Notes: generated from the letters alone by a model not told the origin. Positions 17,859 to 27,440 are shown, counted from the first letter of the stretch. The stretch: DNA of 64,000 bases from Pseudomonas sp. ATCC 13867 (GCF_000349845.1 NC_020829.1:5153001-5217000), one strand, 5' to 3'. Program-made: numbers and translations.

Positions 17859-18620
17859 TTACAGATAGTTATTGGTCGCCTGCTCGATGAAGCCATCGGC
17901 GCGCATGTCGTCCAGCGCCTTCTGCAGCTTCGCCACCACCTCGTCCGGGGTGTCCTTGTTGATCGCCAGGTACAGCTGGGCCTCGTTGAAGCGCAGCACG
18001 GTCTGCAGGCCGGACACGCCTTCCTGCTTGGCCAGGTAGCGGCCCACCGGGTCGGTGGTGGCCCACAGGTCGATCTCGCCGGTGCTCAGCTTCTTCACGT
18101 TCTCCTGGTCGCGCAGCGCGTTGAGCACCGGAATGCCCTGGCTCTCCAGGTTCTGGCTGACGGCATCGTTCTTGTAGGCGCCGAGCTTGTACTTGGCGGC
18201 GTCCTTGAGGTCCTTGACCTTGATCGAGCTGCCCGGCGGCGCGAGCAGGACCCAACTGGTCTTGGCAATCGGGCCGACCCACTTGAACAGCGGTACCCGC
18301 TCGGGGGTGTAGGTGGTGGAGAACAGTCCGTAGTCGGGCTTGTCGAGGGTCAGCTTGTACAGGCGGTCCCAGGGGAAGCGCAGGCTCAGGCTGTACTGGA
18401 TGCCGGCGCGCTTGAACATCTCGCGGACGATGTCGGCACTGATGCCGTCGATGCCGTCGTCGCGGGCGAAGTTCTTGTCATCCACCGCCATGTTGAACGG
18501 CGGGAAGTTCTCCGTGAGCAGCACCATCTTGTAATCGGCGGGCAACTCGGCGCGGGCCGTGGCGGCCCCCAGCAACAGACCCAGGGTCAGGGTCTTGATC
18601 AGGACTTTCAGCATGGTCAT
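17859..18620 (-). CDS. Periplasmic amino-acid-type substrate-binding protein (paralogue A)
   Basis: The product is a family 3 solute-binding protein of about 253 residues with a signal peptide (LIKTLTLGLLLGAATARA). The core reads MVLLTENFPPFNMA, then a ligand-domain segment WDRLYKLTLDKPDYGLFSTTYTPERVPLFKWVGP. It is a tandem paralogue of the next minus-strand gene. There is no permease or ATPase nearby, so the ligand is either taken up through another transporter or sensed. Two in-frame ATGs six bases apart (18620 and 18614) are possible starts. The conserved ExxPPxN segment and the missing membrane partners resemble other orphan binding proteins of pseudomonads. Confidence 0.88.
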   Translation of the reverse strand: MTMLKVLIKTLTLGLLLGAATARAELPADYKMVLLTENFPPFNMAVDDKNFARDDGIDGISADIVREMFKRAGIQYSLSLRFPWDRLYKLTLDKPDYGLFSTTYTPERVPLFKWVGPIAKTSWVLLAPPGSSIKVKDLKDAAKYKLGAYKNDAVSQNLESQGIPVLNALRDQENVKKLSTGEIDLWATTDPVGRYLAKQEGVSGLQTVLRFNEAQLYLAINKDTPDEVVAKLQKALDDMRADGFIEQATNNYL

Positions 18621-18765
18621 ACCGCTCGCTTGGTTATCGTTATTGGGCTTGCGGCATCCCTGCAGGGGGGACGGAATACTTCGCTCGTCTGCCTTCCGTG
18701 GCAAAACCGGCGCCGAGGGATGTCGGCGCCAAACACGAAGGCCGGCGGATGGCCGGCCTCAGGGT

Positions 18766-19524
18766 TTACAGGTAACTGTTGAGCACGTCGTCGACGAAGC
18801 CTTCGGCGCGCATCTTGTCCAGCGCCGACTGCAGCTTCTGCACCACGGCATCCGGGGTCTCGCGGTTCAGCGCGAGGAACAGCTGGTCGCTGTTGAAGCG
18901 CAATACGGTCTTCAGGCCGGTGACGCCGACCTGCTTGGCCAGGTAGCGGCCCGCCGGGTCGCCGCTCGCCCACAGGTCGATCTCGCCTTCCCGCAGCTTG
19001 CCGGCGTTCTCCTGGTCACGCAGCGCCAGCACCGGCTCGAAGCCGTGCTTGGCCAGGTACTCGGCCATCGCGTCGCCCTTGTAGGCGCCGACACGATACT
19101 TCCTGGCTTCTTCCAGATTGTTCAGGCTGATGGGGCTGTCGCCCTTGGCCAGCAGCACCCAGTCGTCCGGGCCGATGGGGCCGACCCACTTGAACTGGCT
19201 CTCGCGCTCGGGCAGCCGCGCGGTAACGAACACCCCGTAGCCGGGCTTCTCCAGCGCCAGCTTGTAGATACGGTCCCAGGGGAAGCGCAGGGTCAGGCTG
19301 TACTGGACGCCGGCACGCTTGAACATCTCCTTGACGATGTCGACGGCGATGCCGTCGATGTTGTCTTCCTGGGCGAAGTTCTTGCCGTTGATGGCCATGT
19401 TGTAGGGCGGGAAGTTCTCGGTCAGCAGCACCATGCTGTAGCCCGAGCCGTCGGTTTCCGCCTTTGCCGCGCTGGCCAGCAGCAGGCCGCAGCCAATCCA
19501 TGCGAGCAGAATGCGCTTCAGCAT
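18766..19524 (-). CDS. Periplasmic amino-acid-type substrate-binding protein (paralogue B)
   Basis: This 252-residue family 3 solute-binding protein is the tandem duplicate of the preceding gene. It has a signal peptide (MLKRILLAWIGCGLLLASAAKA), then MVLLTENFPPYNMAINGKNF and LRFPWDRIYKLALEKPGYG, both nearly matching paralogue A. Both end in the same SYL/NYL motif. It is the upstream member on the minus strand, with 145 bp between the two, so each may have its own promoter. The ligand is unknown. The close similarity in the binding-pocket strands suggests related ligands. Confidence 0.88.
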   Translation of the reverse strand: MLKRILLAWIGCGLLLASAAKAETDGSGYSMVLLTENFPPYNMAINGKNFAQEDNIDGIAVDIVKEMFKRAGVQYSLTLRFPWDRIYKLALEKPGYGVFVTARLPERESQFKWVGPIGPDDWVLLAKGDSPISLNNLEEARKYRVGAYKGDAMAEYLAKHGFEPVLALRDQENAGKLREGEIDLWASGDPAGRYLAKQVGVTGLKTVLRFNSDQLFLALNRETPDAVVQKLQSALDKMRAEGFVDDVLNSYL

Positions 19525-19694
19525 CTGGGTCTTCCTGAGTGTGAAAATTCTGAGAAGGCGCTGAGCTTACTCGGAGAATTGACGCCAATAAACCCTACAT
19601 GGATGGCAATCACGCACCTAAACGCCATCACCTCGACCGGCGGCATCCAGCGAGCAGGGATCGTGGGCCGGGAGAAAACCGGCCCGGAGGAGAA

Positions 19695-20465
19695 TCAGCG
19701 GACGACGATGCCACGACTGGCCAGATAGGCCTTGGCTTCCGGCACGCTGTACTCGCCGAAGTGGAAGATGCTGGCGGCCAGCACCGCGTCGGCTTTGCCC
19801 TCAAGGATGCCGTCGGCCAGGTGCTGCAGGTTGCCGACACCGCCGGAGGCGATCACCGGCACGTTCACCGCCTCGCTGATGGCGCGGGTCACGCCCAGGT
19901 CGTAGCCGTTCTTCACGCCATCCTGGTCCATGCTGGTCAGCAGGATTTCCCCGGCGCCCAGGCCTTCCATCTTCTTCGCCCATTCCACCGCGTCCAGCCC
20001 GGTGGGCTTGCGGCCGCCGTGGGTGAAGATTTCCCAGCGCGGGGTTTCGCCCGGCGCCGACACTTTCTTGGCGTCGATGGCGACGACGATGCACTGCGAA
20101 CCGAAGCGCGCGGCGGCCTCGCCGACGAACTCCGGGGTGAACACCGCGGCGGTGTTGATCGAGACCTTGTCCGCACCGGCGTTGAGCAGGTTGCGGATGT
20201 CCTGCACCGTCCTCACGCCGCCGCCCACGGTCAGCGGGATGAACACCTGGCTGGCCATGCGCTCGACGGTATGCAGGGTGGTGTCGCGGCCATCGACGCT
20301 GGCGGTGATGTCGAGGAAGGTGATTTCGTCCGCACCCTGCTCGTCGTAGCGACGGGCGATTTCCACCGGGTCGCCGGCGTCGCGGATGTTCTCGAACTTG
20401 ACGCCCTTCACCACGCGGCCGTTGTCCACGTCGAGGCAGGGGATGATGCGTTTTGCCAAAGCCAT
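19695..20465 (-). CDS. hisF: Imidazole glycerol phosphate synthase, cyclase subunit
   Basis: HisF forms the imidazole ring of histidine from PRFAR and HisH-derived ammonia, releasing AICAR. It has 256 residues, as expected. The barrel starts [21 protein letters not shown] with catalytic Asp11, and the second catalytic Asp is in [10 protein letters not shown]. Phosphate-binding glycines are in [11 protein letters not shown]. Longer upstream in-frame starts would read into a repeat element and are rejected. It lies about 110 bp after hisA in the same direction, with a palindromic repeat between. Confidence 0.98.
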   Translation of the reverse strand: MALAKRIIPCLDVDNGRVVKGVKFENIRDAGDPVEIARRYDEQGADEITFLDITASVDGRDTTLHTVERMASQVFIPLTVGGGVRTVQDIRNLLNAGADKVSINTAAVFTPEFVGEAAARFGSQCIVVAIDAKKVSAPGETPRWEIFTHGGRKPTGLDAVEWAKKMEGLGAGEILLTSMDQDGVKNGYDLGVTRAISEAVNVPVIASGGVGNLQHLADGILEGKADAVLAASIFHFGEYSVPEAKAYLASRGIVVR

Positions 20466-20478
20466 AACTAGGTACCCG

Positions 20479-20574
20479 TAGGATGGGTTGAGCGCAGCGA
20501 TACCCATCGTCGCGCCAACGGATGACTCCATCGGTGGGTTACGCCGCTGCGCGGCTAACCCACCCTACGTTCAG
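20479..20574. repeat. Palindromic intergenic repeat between hisA and hisF
   Basis: GTAGGATGGGTT-gagcgcagcg-ATACCCATC is followed by GGTGGGTTACGCCGCTGCG, then CGGCTAACCCACCCTACG. The outer arms (GTAGGRTGGG / CCCACCCTAC) pair, enclosing an inner stem (GCCGCTGCGCGGC). This is a second repeat class, different from the REP units elsewhere in the window. It interrupts the his run. Confidence 0.8.
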
Positions 20575-20575
20575 A

Positions 20576-21313
20576 TCAGCCCTTGAAGCTGTCGCACAGC
20601 GCCTGGGCCTCGGCGACGTCCAGGGTGCCTTCGTAGATCGCGCGGCCGGTGATGGCGCCAACGATACCGGGGGTGCGGGCGTCCAGCAGCTTCTGGATGT
20701 CACCCAGGTTGTGGATGCCGCCCGAAGCGATCACCGGGATGCGCGTGGCGTTGGCCAGGGCGGCGGTGGCTTCGACGTTGCAGCCCTGCATCATGCCGTC
20801 CTTGGAGATGTCGGTGTAGACGATGGCGGACACGCCGTCGGCTTCGAAGCGCTTGGCCAGGTCGATCACCTGCACTTCGCTCACCTCGGCCCAGCCGTCG
20901 GTGGCGACGAAGCCGTCCTTCGCGTCCAGGCCGACGATGACCTTGCCTGGGAAGGCCTTGCAGGCTTCGGCGACGAATTCCGGCTGCTTGACCGCCTTGG
21001 TGCCGATGATCACGTAGCTGACGCCGGCGCGAACATAGTGCTCGATGGTTTCCAGCGAGCGGATGCCGCCGCCGATCTGGATCGGCAGGTTCGGGTAGCG
21101 CTTGGCGATGGCGGTGACCACTTCACCGTTGACCGGCTTGCCTTCGAAGGCGCCGTTCAGGTCCACCAGGTGCAGGCGACGGCAGCCACCCTCCACCCAC
21201 TTGGCGGCCATGGACACCGGGTCGTCGGAGAACACGGTGGCGTCTTCCATCAGGCCTTGGCGCAGGCGCACGCAGGCGCCGTCTTTCAGATCGATTGCGG
21301 GGATGATCAGCAT
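20576..21313 (-). CDS. hisA: ProFAR isomerase
   Basis: HisA catalyses the Amadori-type isomerisation of ProFAR to PRFAR in histidine synthesis. It is a TIM barrel of 245 residues. The catalytic Asp8 lies in [12 protein letters not shown], with the second acidic residue in YTDISKDGM. Phosphate-binding glycines are in [11 protein letters not shown] and IASGGIHN. It lies downstream of hisB-hisH-DUF2164 on the same strand. Confidence 0.98.
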   Translation of the reverse strand: MLIIPAIDLKDGACVRLRQGLMEDATVFSDDPVSMAAKWVEGGCRRLHLVDLNGAFEGKPVNGEVVTAIAKRYPNLPIQIGGGIRSLETIEHYVRAGVSYVIIGTKAVKQPEFVAEACKAFPGKVIVGLDAKDGFVATDGWAEVSEVQVIDLAKRFEADGVSAIVYTDISKDGMMQGCNVEATAALANATRIPVIASGGIHNLGDIQKLLDARTPGIVGAITGRAIYEGTLDVAEAQALCDSFKG

Positions 21314-21353
21314 GGGTTGAACCTGCTCGAATCCAAAGATGAATGGGGTCGGG

Positions 21354-21614
21354 TCAGCTCTTTTCGAGCGCCCACAAGTCGCTTTCGATGCTCTCGAACC
21401 GGTCTTTCAGGTGAGATTGCACGTCGAAGATCGCCTTGTTGTAGAACAGCGGGCCGAACTCGCGCATGAAGAAATCCAGCGCCTCTTCGGCCTCGAAGGA
21501 GCCGACATCCAGCTCGAAGCGATCCTCGAGGAAGCGCTGGATCGCCCGCGCCGCGCTCTGGCGCTGGGCGCCGTCGAGTTCGAGGATCGCCGGCTTGTCT
21601 TTCTGGCGGGCCAT
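21354..21614 (-). CDS. DUF2164 family protein
   Basis: This soluble 86-residue protein matches the DUF2164 pattern ([39 protein letters not shown]). The start is 3 bp after the hisH stop and 40 bp before hisA, so it is embedded in the histidine run. Its function is unknown; no cofactor motif is seen. Placement in the his operon is suggestive but may be only positional. Confidence 0.88.
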   Translation of the reverse strand: MARQKDKPAILELDGAQRQSAARAIQRFLEDRFELDVGSFEAEEALDFFMREFGPLFYNKAIFDVQSHLKDRFESIESDLWALEKS

Positions 21615-21617
21615 GAC

Positions 21618-22256
21618 TTACCAGCGCCCGTCCCAGGCGGCGAAGTTCTGCAGCAGTTGCAGGCCGTGGGTGTGGCTCTTCTCCGGGTGGAACTGCACGG
21701 CGAAACGCGAACCGTCGGCCAGCGCGGCGGCGAAATCGACGCCGTAATGGCCGCGGCCGACCACCTGGCGCGGGTTACCGGCCTGGATGTAATAGCTGTG
21801 CACGAAGTAGAAGCGCGCGTTGTTGGGGATATCGTGCCACAGCGGGTGGTCGACGCTCTGCGTCACTTCGTTCCAGCCCATGTGCGGCACCTTCAGGTGC
21901 TCGCCGTCTTCGTGCAGGTCCTTGCCGAAGAAGCGCACCTGGCCGGGGAACAGGCCGATGCAGTCGACGCCGTCGTTCTCCTCGCTGCGCTCCAGCAACG
22001 CCTGCATGCCGACGCAGATGCCGAGGAAGGGACGGTCCTGGCTGACTTCGCGCACCAGGCTGTCGAAGCCCAGGCGCTTGATCTCGGCCATGCAGTCGCG
22101 GATTGCACCGACACCGGGAAACACCACGCGATCCGCCTCGCGGATCACGTTGGCATCGCTGGTCACCAGCACGCGGCCGGCGCCCACGCGCTCCAGCGCC
22201 TTGGACACCGAGTGCAGGTTGCCCATGCCGTAGTCGATGACGGCCACGGTCTGCAT
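21618..22256 (-). CDS. hisH: Imidazole glycerol phosphate synthase, glutaminase subunit
   Basis: HisH is the class I glutamine amidotransferase subunit that feeds ammonia to HisF. It has 212 residues starting [17 protein letters not shown]. The nucleophile Cys is in [11 protein letters not shown], and the His-Glu pair is in [11 protein letters not shown]. The ATG overlaps the TAA of hisB by one base, indicating translational coupling; longer upstream in-frame starts lie inside hisB in the wrong frame for any conserved domain. Confidence 0.98.
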   Translation of the reverse strand: MQTVAVIDYGMGNLHSVSKALERVGAGRVLVTSDANVIREADRVVFPGVGAIRDCMAEIKRLGFDSLVREVSQDRPFLGICVGMQALLERSEENDGVDCIGLFPGQVRFFGKDLHEDGEHLKVPHMGWNEVTQSVDHPLWHDIPNNARFYFVHSYYIQAGNPRQVVGRGHYGVDFAAALADGSRFAVQFHPEKSHTHGLQLLQNFAAWDGRW

Positions 22257-22849
22257 TACAGGCACCCTTTGGTGGACGGCATCTGCCCGGCCATGCGCTC
22301 GTCCAGCTCGATGGCCATGCGCAGCGCGCGGCCGAAGGCCTTGAACACCGTCTCGATCTGGTGGTGGGTGTTGTGCCCGCGCAGGTTGTCGATGTGCAGG
22401 GTCACGTTGGCGTGGTTGACGAAGCCCTGGAAGAACTCCATGAACAGGTCGACATCGAAGCCGCCGACGCTGGCGCGGGTGAACGGCACATGCATCTGCA
22501 GGCCGGGGCGGCCGGAAAAGTCGATGACCACGCGCGACAGCGCCTCGTCCAGCGGCACGTAGGCGTGACCGTAGCGGCGGATGCCCTTCTTGTCGCCGAT
22601 GGCCTTGGCGAAGGCCTGGCCGAGGGTGATGCCGATGTCCTCGACGGTATGGTGGTCGTCGATGTGCAGGTCGCCCTTGCACTCGATGTCCAGGTCGATC
22701 AGACCGTGGCGGGCGATCTGGTCCATCATGTGCTCGAGGAAGGGAACCCCGGTATCGAAGCGGGCCTTGCCCGTCCCATCCAGGTCGATGGAAACCTTGA
22801 TCTGGGTTTCCAGGGTGTCGCGCGCGACGGATGCCTTGCGTTCGGCCAT
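22256..22849 (-). CDS. hisB: Imidazoleglycerol-phosphate dehydratase
   Basis: HisB removes water from imidazole glycerol phosphate in histidine synthesis, using a manganese cluster. This is the monofunctional form of 197 residues, without the histidinol-phosphatase domain found in E. coli. Metal-binding histidines are in [13 protein letters not shown] and [11 protein letters not shown], and again in HAYVPLDEA and [15 protein letters not shown] [11 protein letters not shown]. The start MAERKAS is preferred over an ATG seven codons upstream. It is the first gene of the minus-strand his run. A TATAAT lies upstream (22897-22902) without a convincing -35. Confidence 0.97.
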   Translation of the reverse strand: MAERKASVARDTLETQIKVSIDLDGTGKARFDTGVPFLEHMMDQIARHGLIDLDIECKGDLHIDDHHTVEDIGITLGQAFAKAIGDKKGIRRYGHAYVPLDEALSRVVIDFSGRPGLQMHVPFTRASVGGFDVDLFMEFFQGFVNHANVTLHIDNLRGHNTHHQIETVFKAFGRALRMAIELDERMAGQMPSTKGCL

Positions 22850-22999
22850 CACCAGCTCCACAGCTAACACTGCACGTAATTATAAGAAGGGCCGGCATTA
22901 TAGGCGCGCCGGGCGCTGCGCGGCTATGGGCGGTGGTCGGCGCTGGCCGATCACCGCAGGTTTTCCCTACACTGCCGGGCCGTCACCGAGGAATCGCCC

Positions 23000-23398
23000 A
23001 TGCCCGTCATCGTCCAGCACCTGACCCAACCCAGCGACCAGGACCGCCAGGACCTGCTGAAGATCTACGCCGATGCGCCAGACTGGCTGCTGCTGCCCTT
23101 CGCCAATGCCGAGGCGCTGGTGGAGCAGGGCCTGCGCGAGGGCCGACTGCTGGCCGGACGCTTCAACGATCGCCTGCTGGGGGCCGCCTGGGTCGAGCGC
23201 GATGCGGACAACTGGCGCCTGTCGCGCCTGTGCGTACGCCGCGTCACCCGTGGACGGGGCGTGGCCCGGCGGCTGCTGGAGGAAGCCCAGCGCCTGGCCA
23301 TCCTGCAAGGCGCCGCGCTGCGCCTGAGCGCGCCGGCCGACCAGCCGGACGCTGCCGCCTTCGCCGAACACCTGGGCCTGACGCTGCAACCGGCCTGA
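23000..23398 (+). CDS. PanZ/PanM-like GNAT-fold protein
   Basis: The 132-residue GNAT-fold protein resembles E. coli PanZ, the acetyl-CoA sensor that triggers self-cleavage of aspartate decarboxylase PanD. Shared features from memory of the family are SDQDRxDLxKIY near the N-terminus, GRFNDRLLGAAW, and the acetyl-CoA loop VRRVTRGRGVARRLLEEA. It is divergent from hisB. An ordinary small-molecule acetyltransferase is the alternative, since the fold is shared. A role in beta-alanine/CoA synthesis is inferred from the PanZ resemblance only. Confidence 0.75.
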   Translation: MPVIVQHLTQPSDQDRQDLLKIYADAPDWLLLPFANAEALVEQGLREGRLLAGRFNDRLLGAAWVERDADNWRLSRLCVRRVTRGRGVARRLLEEAQRLAILQGAALRLSAPADQPDAAAFAEHLGLTLQPA

Positions 23399-23573
23399 GC
23401 CCCAGGCGCGCATTCCACGAGCAGCTCGGCAGGAACCGACGTGCGGGGGAACCGCGCGCCAACGCTCCGTTCAAACCTGGCAGATCCTGCGCCTTTCTCC
23501 TCCGCCTGAGCCGCAGGTGCGTCATTGATATACTTCCCCGCTACTCCACCCGCCGCCTGAACAAGGACCCGTC

Positions 23574-25802
23574 ATGAAAGCGTTCGGCAAAATCCTCGGC
23601 ATCGTTGTCCTGGTCCTGCTGCTACTCCTCGTCGCCGCAGGCTTCGTGCTGACCCACTTCTTCGATCCGAACGACTACAAGGACGAAATCCGCCAACTGG
23701 CCCGCGACAAGGCCAACGTCGAGCTGAACCTCAAGGGCGACATTGGCTGGAGCCTGTTCCCCTGGCTGGGCCTGGAGTTGCACGACACCAGCGTCGCCAC
23801 CCTGCAGGCGCCCAACCAGCCGTTCGCCGACGTGCAACTGCTGGGCATGTCCGTGCGCGTGCTGCCGCTGCTGCGCAAGGAACTGCAGATGAGCGATATC
23901 CGCGTCGAAGGCCTCAACCTGAGCCTGAACCGCGACAAGAACGGCGCCGGCAACTGGGAAAACATCGGCAAGCCCATCCAGCCGGCCGACGGCGCCCCCG
24001 TCGGCTCGCAACCAGCCCCCGCGCCCAGCGAACCGGCCAAGCCCGCCGCCGAAGCGCGTCAGCCGATGAAGCTCGACATCGACAGCCTGACGGTGAAGAA
24101 CGCGCGCATCGACTACGCCGACGCGCAGAGCGGCAAGAACTACACGGTCGAAGGCATCGAGCTGACCACCGGCGCCATCCGCGAGGGCAGCAACATCCCG
24201 CTCAAGCTCAGCGCCTACCTGGGCAGCAACCAGCCGGTGATCCGCGCCCGCACCGAACTGACCGGCAACCTGCGCTTCGACCGCGCACTCAAGCGCTACC
24301 AGCTGGAAGACGCCAAGCTGTCCGGCGAAATCTCCGGCGATCCCCTCCAGGGCAAGACCGCCAACTACAGCGCCCAGGGCCAACTGGTGCTCGACCAGGC
24401 CGCCCAGGTCGCCGAGTGGAACGGCCTGAAGGTCACCGTCAACCAATTGCGCGCCCTCGGCGAGATCAAGGCCCGCGAGCTGGACAAGGAACCCAAGTTC
24501 GATGGCGGCCTGTCGCTGGCCCCGTTCAACCTGCGCGAATTCCTCGGCGGCATCGGCCAGCCCCTGCCGGAGATGGCCGACGCCACCACCCTGACCAAGC
24601 TGGAACTGGCCACCCGCGTTGCCGGCACCCGCAACAGCCTGAGCCTGGGCGACATCAAGCTGAAACTCGACGACAGCAACTTCAGCGGCACTCTCGGCAT
24701 CGCCGATTTCAGCAAGCAGGCCATCCGCGCCCAATTGAACGGCGACCGCCTGGACCTCGACCGCTACCTGCCGGGCAAGGCCGCCAAGGCCCAGGAAGCC
24801 ACCAGCGCCGCGCGCAAGGCCGAAGTCGAGGCCACCACCAGCAACGCCATCCAGGGCGACACCCCGCTACCCAACGCGCCGACCCAGCAGGCCTGGAGCG
24901 ACGCGCCCATGCTGCCGGTCGCGCGCCTGCGCACTCTCGACCTGGACGTCGCCCTCCAGCTCGGCCAGCTAACCCTCGACAAGCTGCCCATCGAGAACGC
25001 CAGCCTCAAGCTGCGTGGCCAAGGCGGCCTGCTCAACCTCGACGACATGCGCGGCGAACTCTATGACGGCAAGTTCAACGCCAGCGCCAGCCTCGACGTG
25101 CGCCAGGACGTGCCCCTGCTCAAGGCGCAGAAGCACATCAGCGATGTCCCGGTGGACCTCCTGCTCGAATCCCAGGGCCAGAAGCCGCCGCTCAAGGGCC
25201 TGCTGGACCTGGACGCCGACATCACCACCCAGGGCGCCAGCCAGAAGGCCTGGATCGACAACCTCAACGGCACCGCGCGCTTCGTCCTGACCCAGGGCGT
25301 GCTGCTCAACGCCAACCTGGAACAGCAGCTGTGCCAGGGCATCGCCACCCTCAACCGCAAGAGCCTCAGCTCGGCGCACGGCGGCAAGGACACACCGTTC
25401 CGCGAACTGCAGGGCAACCTGACCTTCCGCAACGGCGTGGCCAGCAACCCGGACCTCAAGGCGAGCATTCCCGGCCTCACCGTCAAGGGCAACGGCGATA
25501 TCGACCTGCGCGTGCTGGGCATGGACTACCGCGTCGGCGTGATCATCGAGGGCGACAAGAGCGACATGCCCGATCCGGCCTGCGAAGTGAACAAGCGCTA
25601 CGTCGGCATCGAATGGCCGCTGCGCTGCCGCGGCCCGCTGGAACTGGGCGCCAAGGCCTGTCGCCTGGATCGCGACGGCCTCGGCAAGATCGCCGCGCAA
25701 CTGGCCGGGGACCGGCTGAACCAGAAACTCGAAGAAAAGCTCGGCGACAAGGTCAGTCCCGAACTCAAAGACGCACTCAAAGGGCTGTTCAAGAAGAAAT
25801 GA
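23574..25802 (+). CDS. asmA: AsmA family protein
   Basis: AsmA-type proteins are anchored in the inner membrane and reach into the periplasm. They belong to the group thought to form lipid-transfer bridges to the outer membrane. It has 742 residues with an N-terminal signal anchor (ILGIVVLVLLLLLVAAGFVL) followed by DPNDYKDEIRQLARDKANVELNLKGDIGWSLFPWLG, split here by a family-typical pattern. A Pro/Ala-rich linker lies near 130-160. The C-terminal half is rich in beta strands, ending [20 protein letters not shown]. The stop overlaps the mutY start, so the two are coupled. Confidence 0.93.
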   Translation: MKAFGKILGIVVLVLLLLLVAAGFVLTHFFDPNDYKDEIRQLARDKANVELNLKGDIGWSLFPWLGLELHDTSVATLQAPNQPFADVQLLGMSVRVLPLLRKELQMSDIRVEGLNLSLNRDKNGAGNWENIGKPIQPADGAPVGSQPAPAPSEPAKPAAEARQPMKLDIDSLTVKNARIDYADAQSGKNYTVEGIELTTGAIREGSNIPLKLSAYLGSNQPVIRARTELTGNLRFDRALKRYQLEDAKLSGEISGDPLQGKTANYSAQGQLVLDQAAQVAEWNGLKVTVNQLRALGEIKARELDKEPKFDGGLSLAPFNLREFLGGIGQPLPEMADATTLTKLELATRVAGTRNSLSLGDIKLKLDDSNFSGTLGIADFSKQAIRAQLNGDRLDLDRYLPGKAAKAQEATSAARKAEVEATTSNAIQGDTPLPNAPTQQAWSDAPMLPVARLRTLDLDVALQLGQLTLDKLPIENASLKLRGQGGLLNLDDMRGELYDGKFNASASLDVRQDVPLLKAQKHISDVPVDLLLESQGQKPPLKGLLDLDADITTQGASQKAWIDNLNGTARFVLTQGVLLNANLEQQLCQGIATLNRKSLSSAHGGKDTPFRELQGNLTFRNGVASNPDLKASIPGLTVKGNGDIDLRVLGMDYRVGVIIEGDKSDMPDPACEVNKRYVGIEWPLRCRGPLELGAKACRLDRDGLGKIAAQLAGDRLNQKLEEKLGDKVSPELKDALKGLFKKK

Positions 25803-26866
25803 CCCCGGAACGCTTCAACTCGGCGGTGCTCGACTGGTTCGACCGCCACGGCCGCCATGACCTGCCCTGGCAGCAGAACATCACCCCCTATCGGGTGTGG
25901 GTCTCGGAAATCATGCTGCAGCAGACCCAGGTCAGCACCGTGATGGGTTACTACGACCGCTTCATGACCGCGCTGCCGACGGTGGCGGACCTCGCCACCG
26001 CGCCGGAAGACGAAGTCCTGCACCTGTGGACCGGGCTGGGCTACTACACCCGTGCGCGCAACCTGCACAAGACCGCCAAGGTGGTGATGGAACGGCACGG
26101 CGGCGAATTTCCCCGCGACGTCGAGCAACTCACCGAGCTGCCCGGCATCGGCCGCTCCACCGCCGGCGCCATTGCCAGCATCTCCATGAACCTGCGCGCG
26201 CCGATTCTCGACGGCAACGTCAAGCGCGTGCTGGCGCGCTACCTGGCCTGCGACGGCTATCCGGGCGAGCCCAAGGTGGCCAAGCAACTGTGGGACGCCG
26301 CCGAGCGCTTCACACCGCACGAACGGGCCAACCACTACACCCAGGCGATGATGGACCTGGGCGCCACCCTCTGCACCCGCAGCAAGCCGAGCTGCCTGCT
26401 CTGCCCGCTGCGCGAGGGCTGCCGTGCGCACCTGCTGGGCCGCGAGAGCGCCTTTCCGGTACCCAAGCCGCGCAAGGAACTGCCACGCAAGCGTACGCTG
26501 ATGCCGATCCTGGCCAACCGCGAGGGCGACATCCTGCTCTACCGCCGTCCGTCGACCGGTCTCTGGGGCGGGCTGTGGAGCTTCCCCGAACTGGACGACC
26601 TGGCCGCCCTCGCCCCCCTGGCCCAGCGCCACGCCCTGCGCCTGGGCGAGCGCCGCGAACTGCCCGGCCTGACCCACACCTTCAGCCACTTCCAGCTGGC
26701 CATCGAGCCCTGGCTGGTGCGCGTCGAGGACGCAGCCCCCGCCGTGGCCGAGGCCGACTGGCTCTGGTATAACCTCGCCACCCCACCGCGACTCGGCCTT
26801 GCCGCTCCGGTGAAGAAGCTGCTCAAACGAGCCGCCGACGTGTTGAACGCAGGAGAAATGTCATGA
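25799..26866 (+). CDS. mutY: Adenine DNA glycosylase
   Basis: MutY removes adenine mispaired with 8-oxoguanine. It has 355 residues. The catalytic Glu is in [12 protein letters not shown], the helix-hairpin-helix in [12 protein letters not shown], and the catalytic Asp in [12 protein letters not shown]. The [4Fe-4S] ligands are spaced C-X6-C-X2-C-X5-C ([17 protein letters not shown]). The C-terminal Nudix-like domain recognises 8-oxoG. The start overlaps the asmA stop, and the stop overlaps yggX in an ATGA junction, giving a coupled asmA-mutY-yggX operon. Confidence 0.98.
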   Translation: MTPERFNSAVLDWFDRHGRHDLPWQQNITPYRVWVSEIMLQQTQVSTVMGYYDRFMTALPTVADLATAPEDEVLHLWTGLGYYTRARNLHKTAKVVMERHGGEFPRDVEQLTELPGIGRSTAGAIASISMNLRAPILDGNVKRVLARYLACDGYPGEPKVAKQLWDAAERFTPHERANHYTQAMMDLGATLCTRSKPSCLLCPLREGCRAHLLGRESAFPVPKPRKELPRKRTLMPILANREGDILLYRRPSTGLWGGLWSFPELDDLAALAPLAQRHALRLGERRELPGLTHTFSHFQLAIEPWLVRVEDAAPAVAEADWLWYNLATPPRLGLAAPVKKLLKRAADVLNAGEMS

Positions 26867-27135
26867 CCCGACTGGTGATGTGCCGCAAATACAAAGAAGA
26901 GCTGCCCGGCCTCGATCGCGCGCCCTATCCCGGAGCCAAGGGCCAGGACATCTACGAGCACGTCTCGAAGAAAGCCTGGGACGAATGGCAGAAGCACCAG
27001 ACCATGCTGATCAACGAGCGCCGCCTGAACATGATGAACGCCGAGGACCGCAAGTTCCTCACCGCCGAGATGGACAAGTTCCTGTCCGGCGAGGAATACG
27101 CGCAGGCCGAGGGCTACGTCCCGCCCAGCGCGTAA
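26863..27135 (+). CDS. yggX: Probable Fe(2+)-trafficking protein YggX
   Basis: YggX is a small cytoplasmic protein linked to iron handling and protection of Fe-S clusters from oxidation. It has 90 residues starting [24 protein letters not shown], with the single conserved Cys at residue 7. The family motif [19 protein letters not shown] follows. It overlaps mutY by four bases, the arrangement also seen in E. coli, which fits protection of the MutY Fe-S cluster. Confidence 0.97.
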   Translation: MTRLVMCRKYKEELPGLDRAPYPGAKGQDIYEHVSKKAWDEWQKHQTMLINERRLNMMNAEDRKFLTAEMDKFLSGEEYAQAEGYVPPSA

Positions 27136-27172
27136 GTTTCGGTATTATTTGAAAAATTTTTTCGCGGCACGC

Positions 27173-27201
27173 TTGACACCCCTTCCGAAAACCCTTTTAA
27201 T
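27173..27201 (+). promoter_or_regulatory. Promoter of tRNA-Phe
   Basis: TTGACA, a 17-bp spacer and TTTAAT are followed by a GC-rich discriminator (GCGCGCC), typical of stringently controlled stable-RNA promoters, 12 bp before the tRNA. Confidence 0.88.
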
Positions 27202-27213
27202 GCGCGCCACGTT

Positions 27214-27289
27214 GCCCAGGTAGCTCAGTTGGTAGAGCAGGGGATTGAAAATCCCCGTGTCGGCGGTTCGATTCCGTCCCTGGGCACCA
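27214..27289 (+). tRNA. tRNA-Phe (GAA)
   Basis: The 76-nt cloverleaf has acceptor stem GCCCAGG/CCTGGGC, D-arm GCTCAGTTGGTAGAGC, anticodon stem-loop GGGGATTGAAAATCCCC with anticodon GAA, T-arm GGCGGTTCGATTCCGTC, and an encoded CCA. Its 3' end is duplicated at 33948-33971, so it is the attachment site of the integrated element that follows. The gene itself remains whole. Confidence 0.98.
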
Positions 27290-27290
27290 A
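27267..27290 (+). repeat. attL, 24-bp direct repeat in the tRNA-Phe T-arm/acceptor
   Basis: This segment begins TTCGATTCCGTCCC and ends GGCACCAA. It is identical to 33948-33971, as produced by tyrosine-recombinase integration. Confidence 0.93.
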
Positions 27291-27333
27291 ACATAGGTGT
27301 CAAGCAGTCCCTACGATGCTCGGCAACACAGAG

Positions 27334-27359
27334 AAACCGGCTCTTGAGCCGGTTTTTTT
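27334..27359 (+). terminator. Terminator just inside the element
   Basis: The stem AAACCGGCTC / GAGCCGGTTT is followed by Ts, 45 bp after tRNA-Phe. It now ends tRNA-Phe transcription, although it belongs to the inserted DNA. Confidence 0.85.
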
Positions 27360-27401
27360 GTTTCTACCGGTCCCTACCGTTCCCTTGTAAGCCCAAATTT
27401 T

Positions 27402-27440
27402 TGTGAGTAGACGCAGTTCGGTCCTCACTTTCTACTCACA
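27402..27440. repeat. Left pair of TGTGAGTAGA motifs (candidate integrase arm sites)
   Basis: TGTGAGTAGA at 27402-27411 and its exact complement TCTACTCACA at 27431-27440 lie between attL and the integrase. Two more copies occur near attR. Spaced copies of a roughly 10-bp motif beside both attachment sites are typical of tyrosine-integrase arm sites. Confidence 0.7.
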
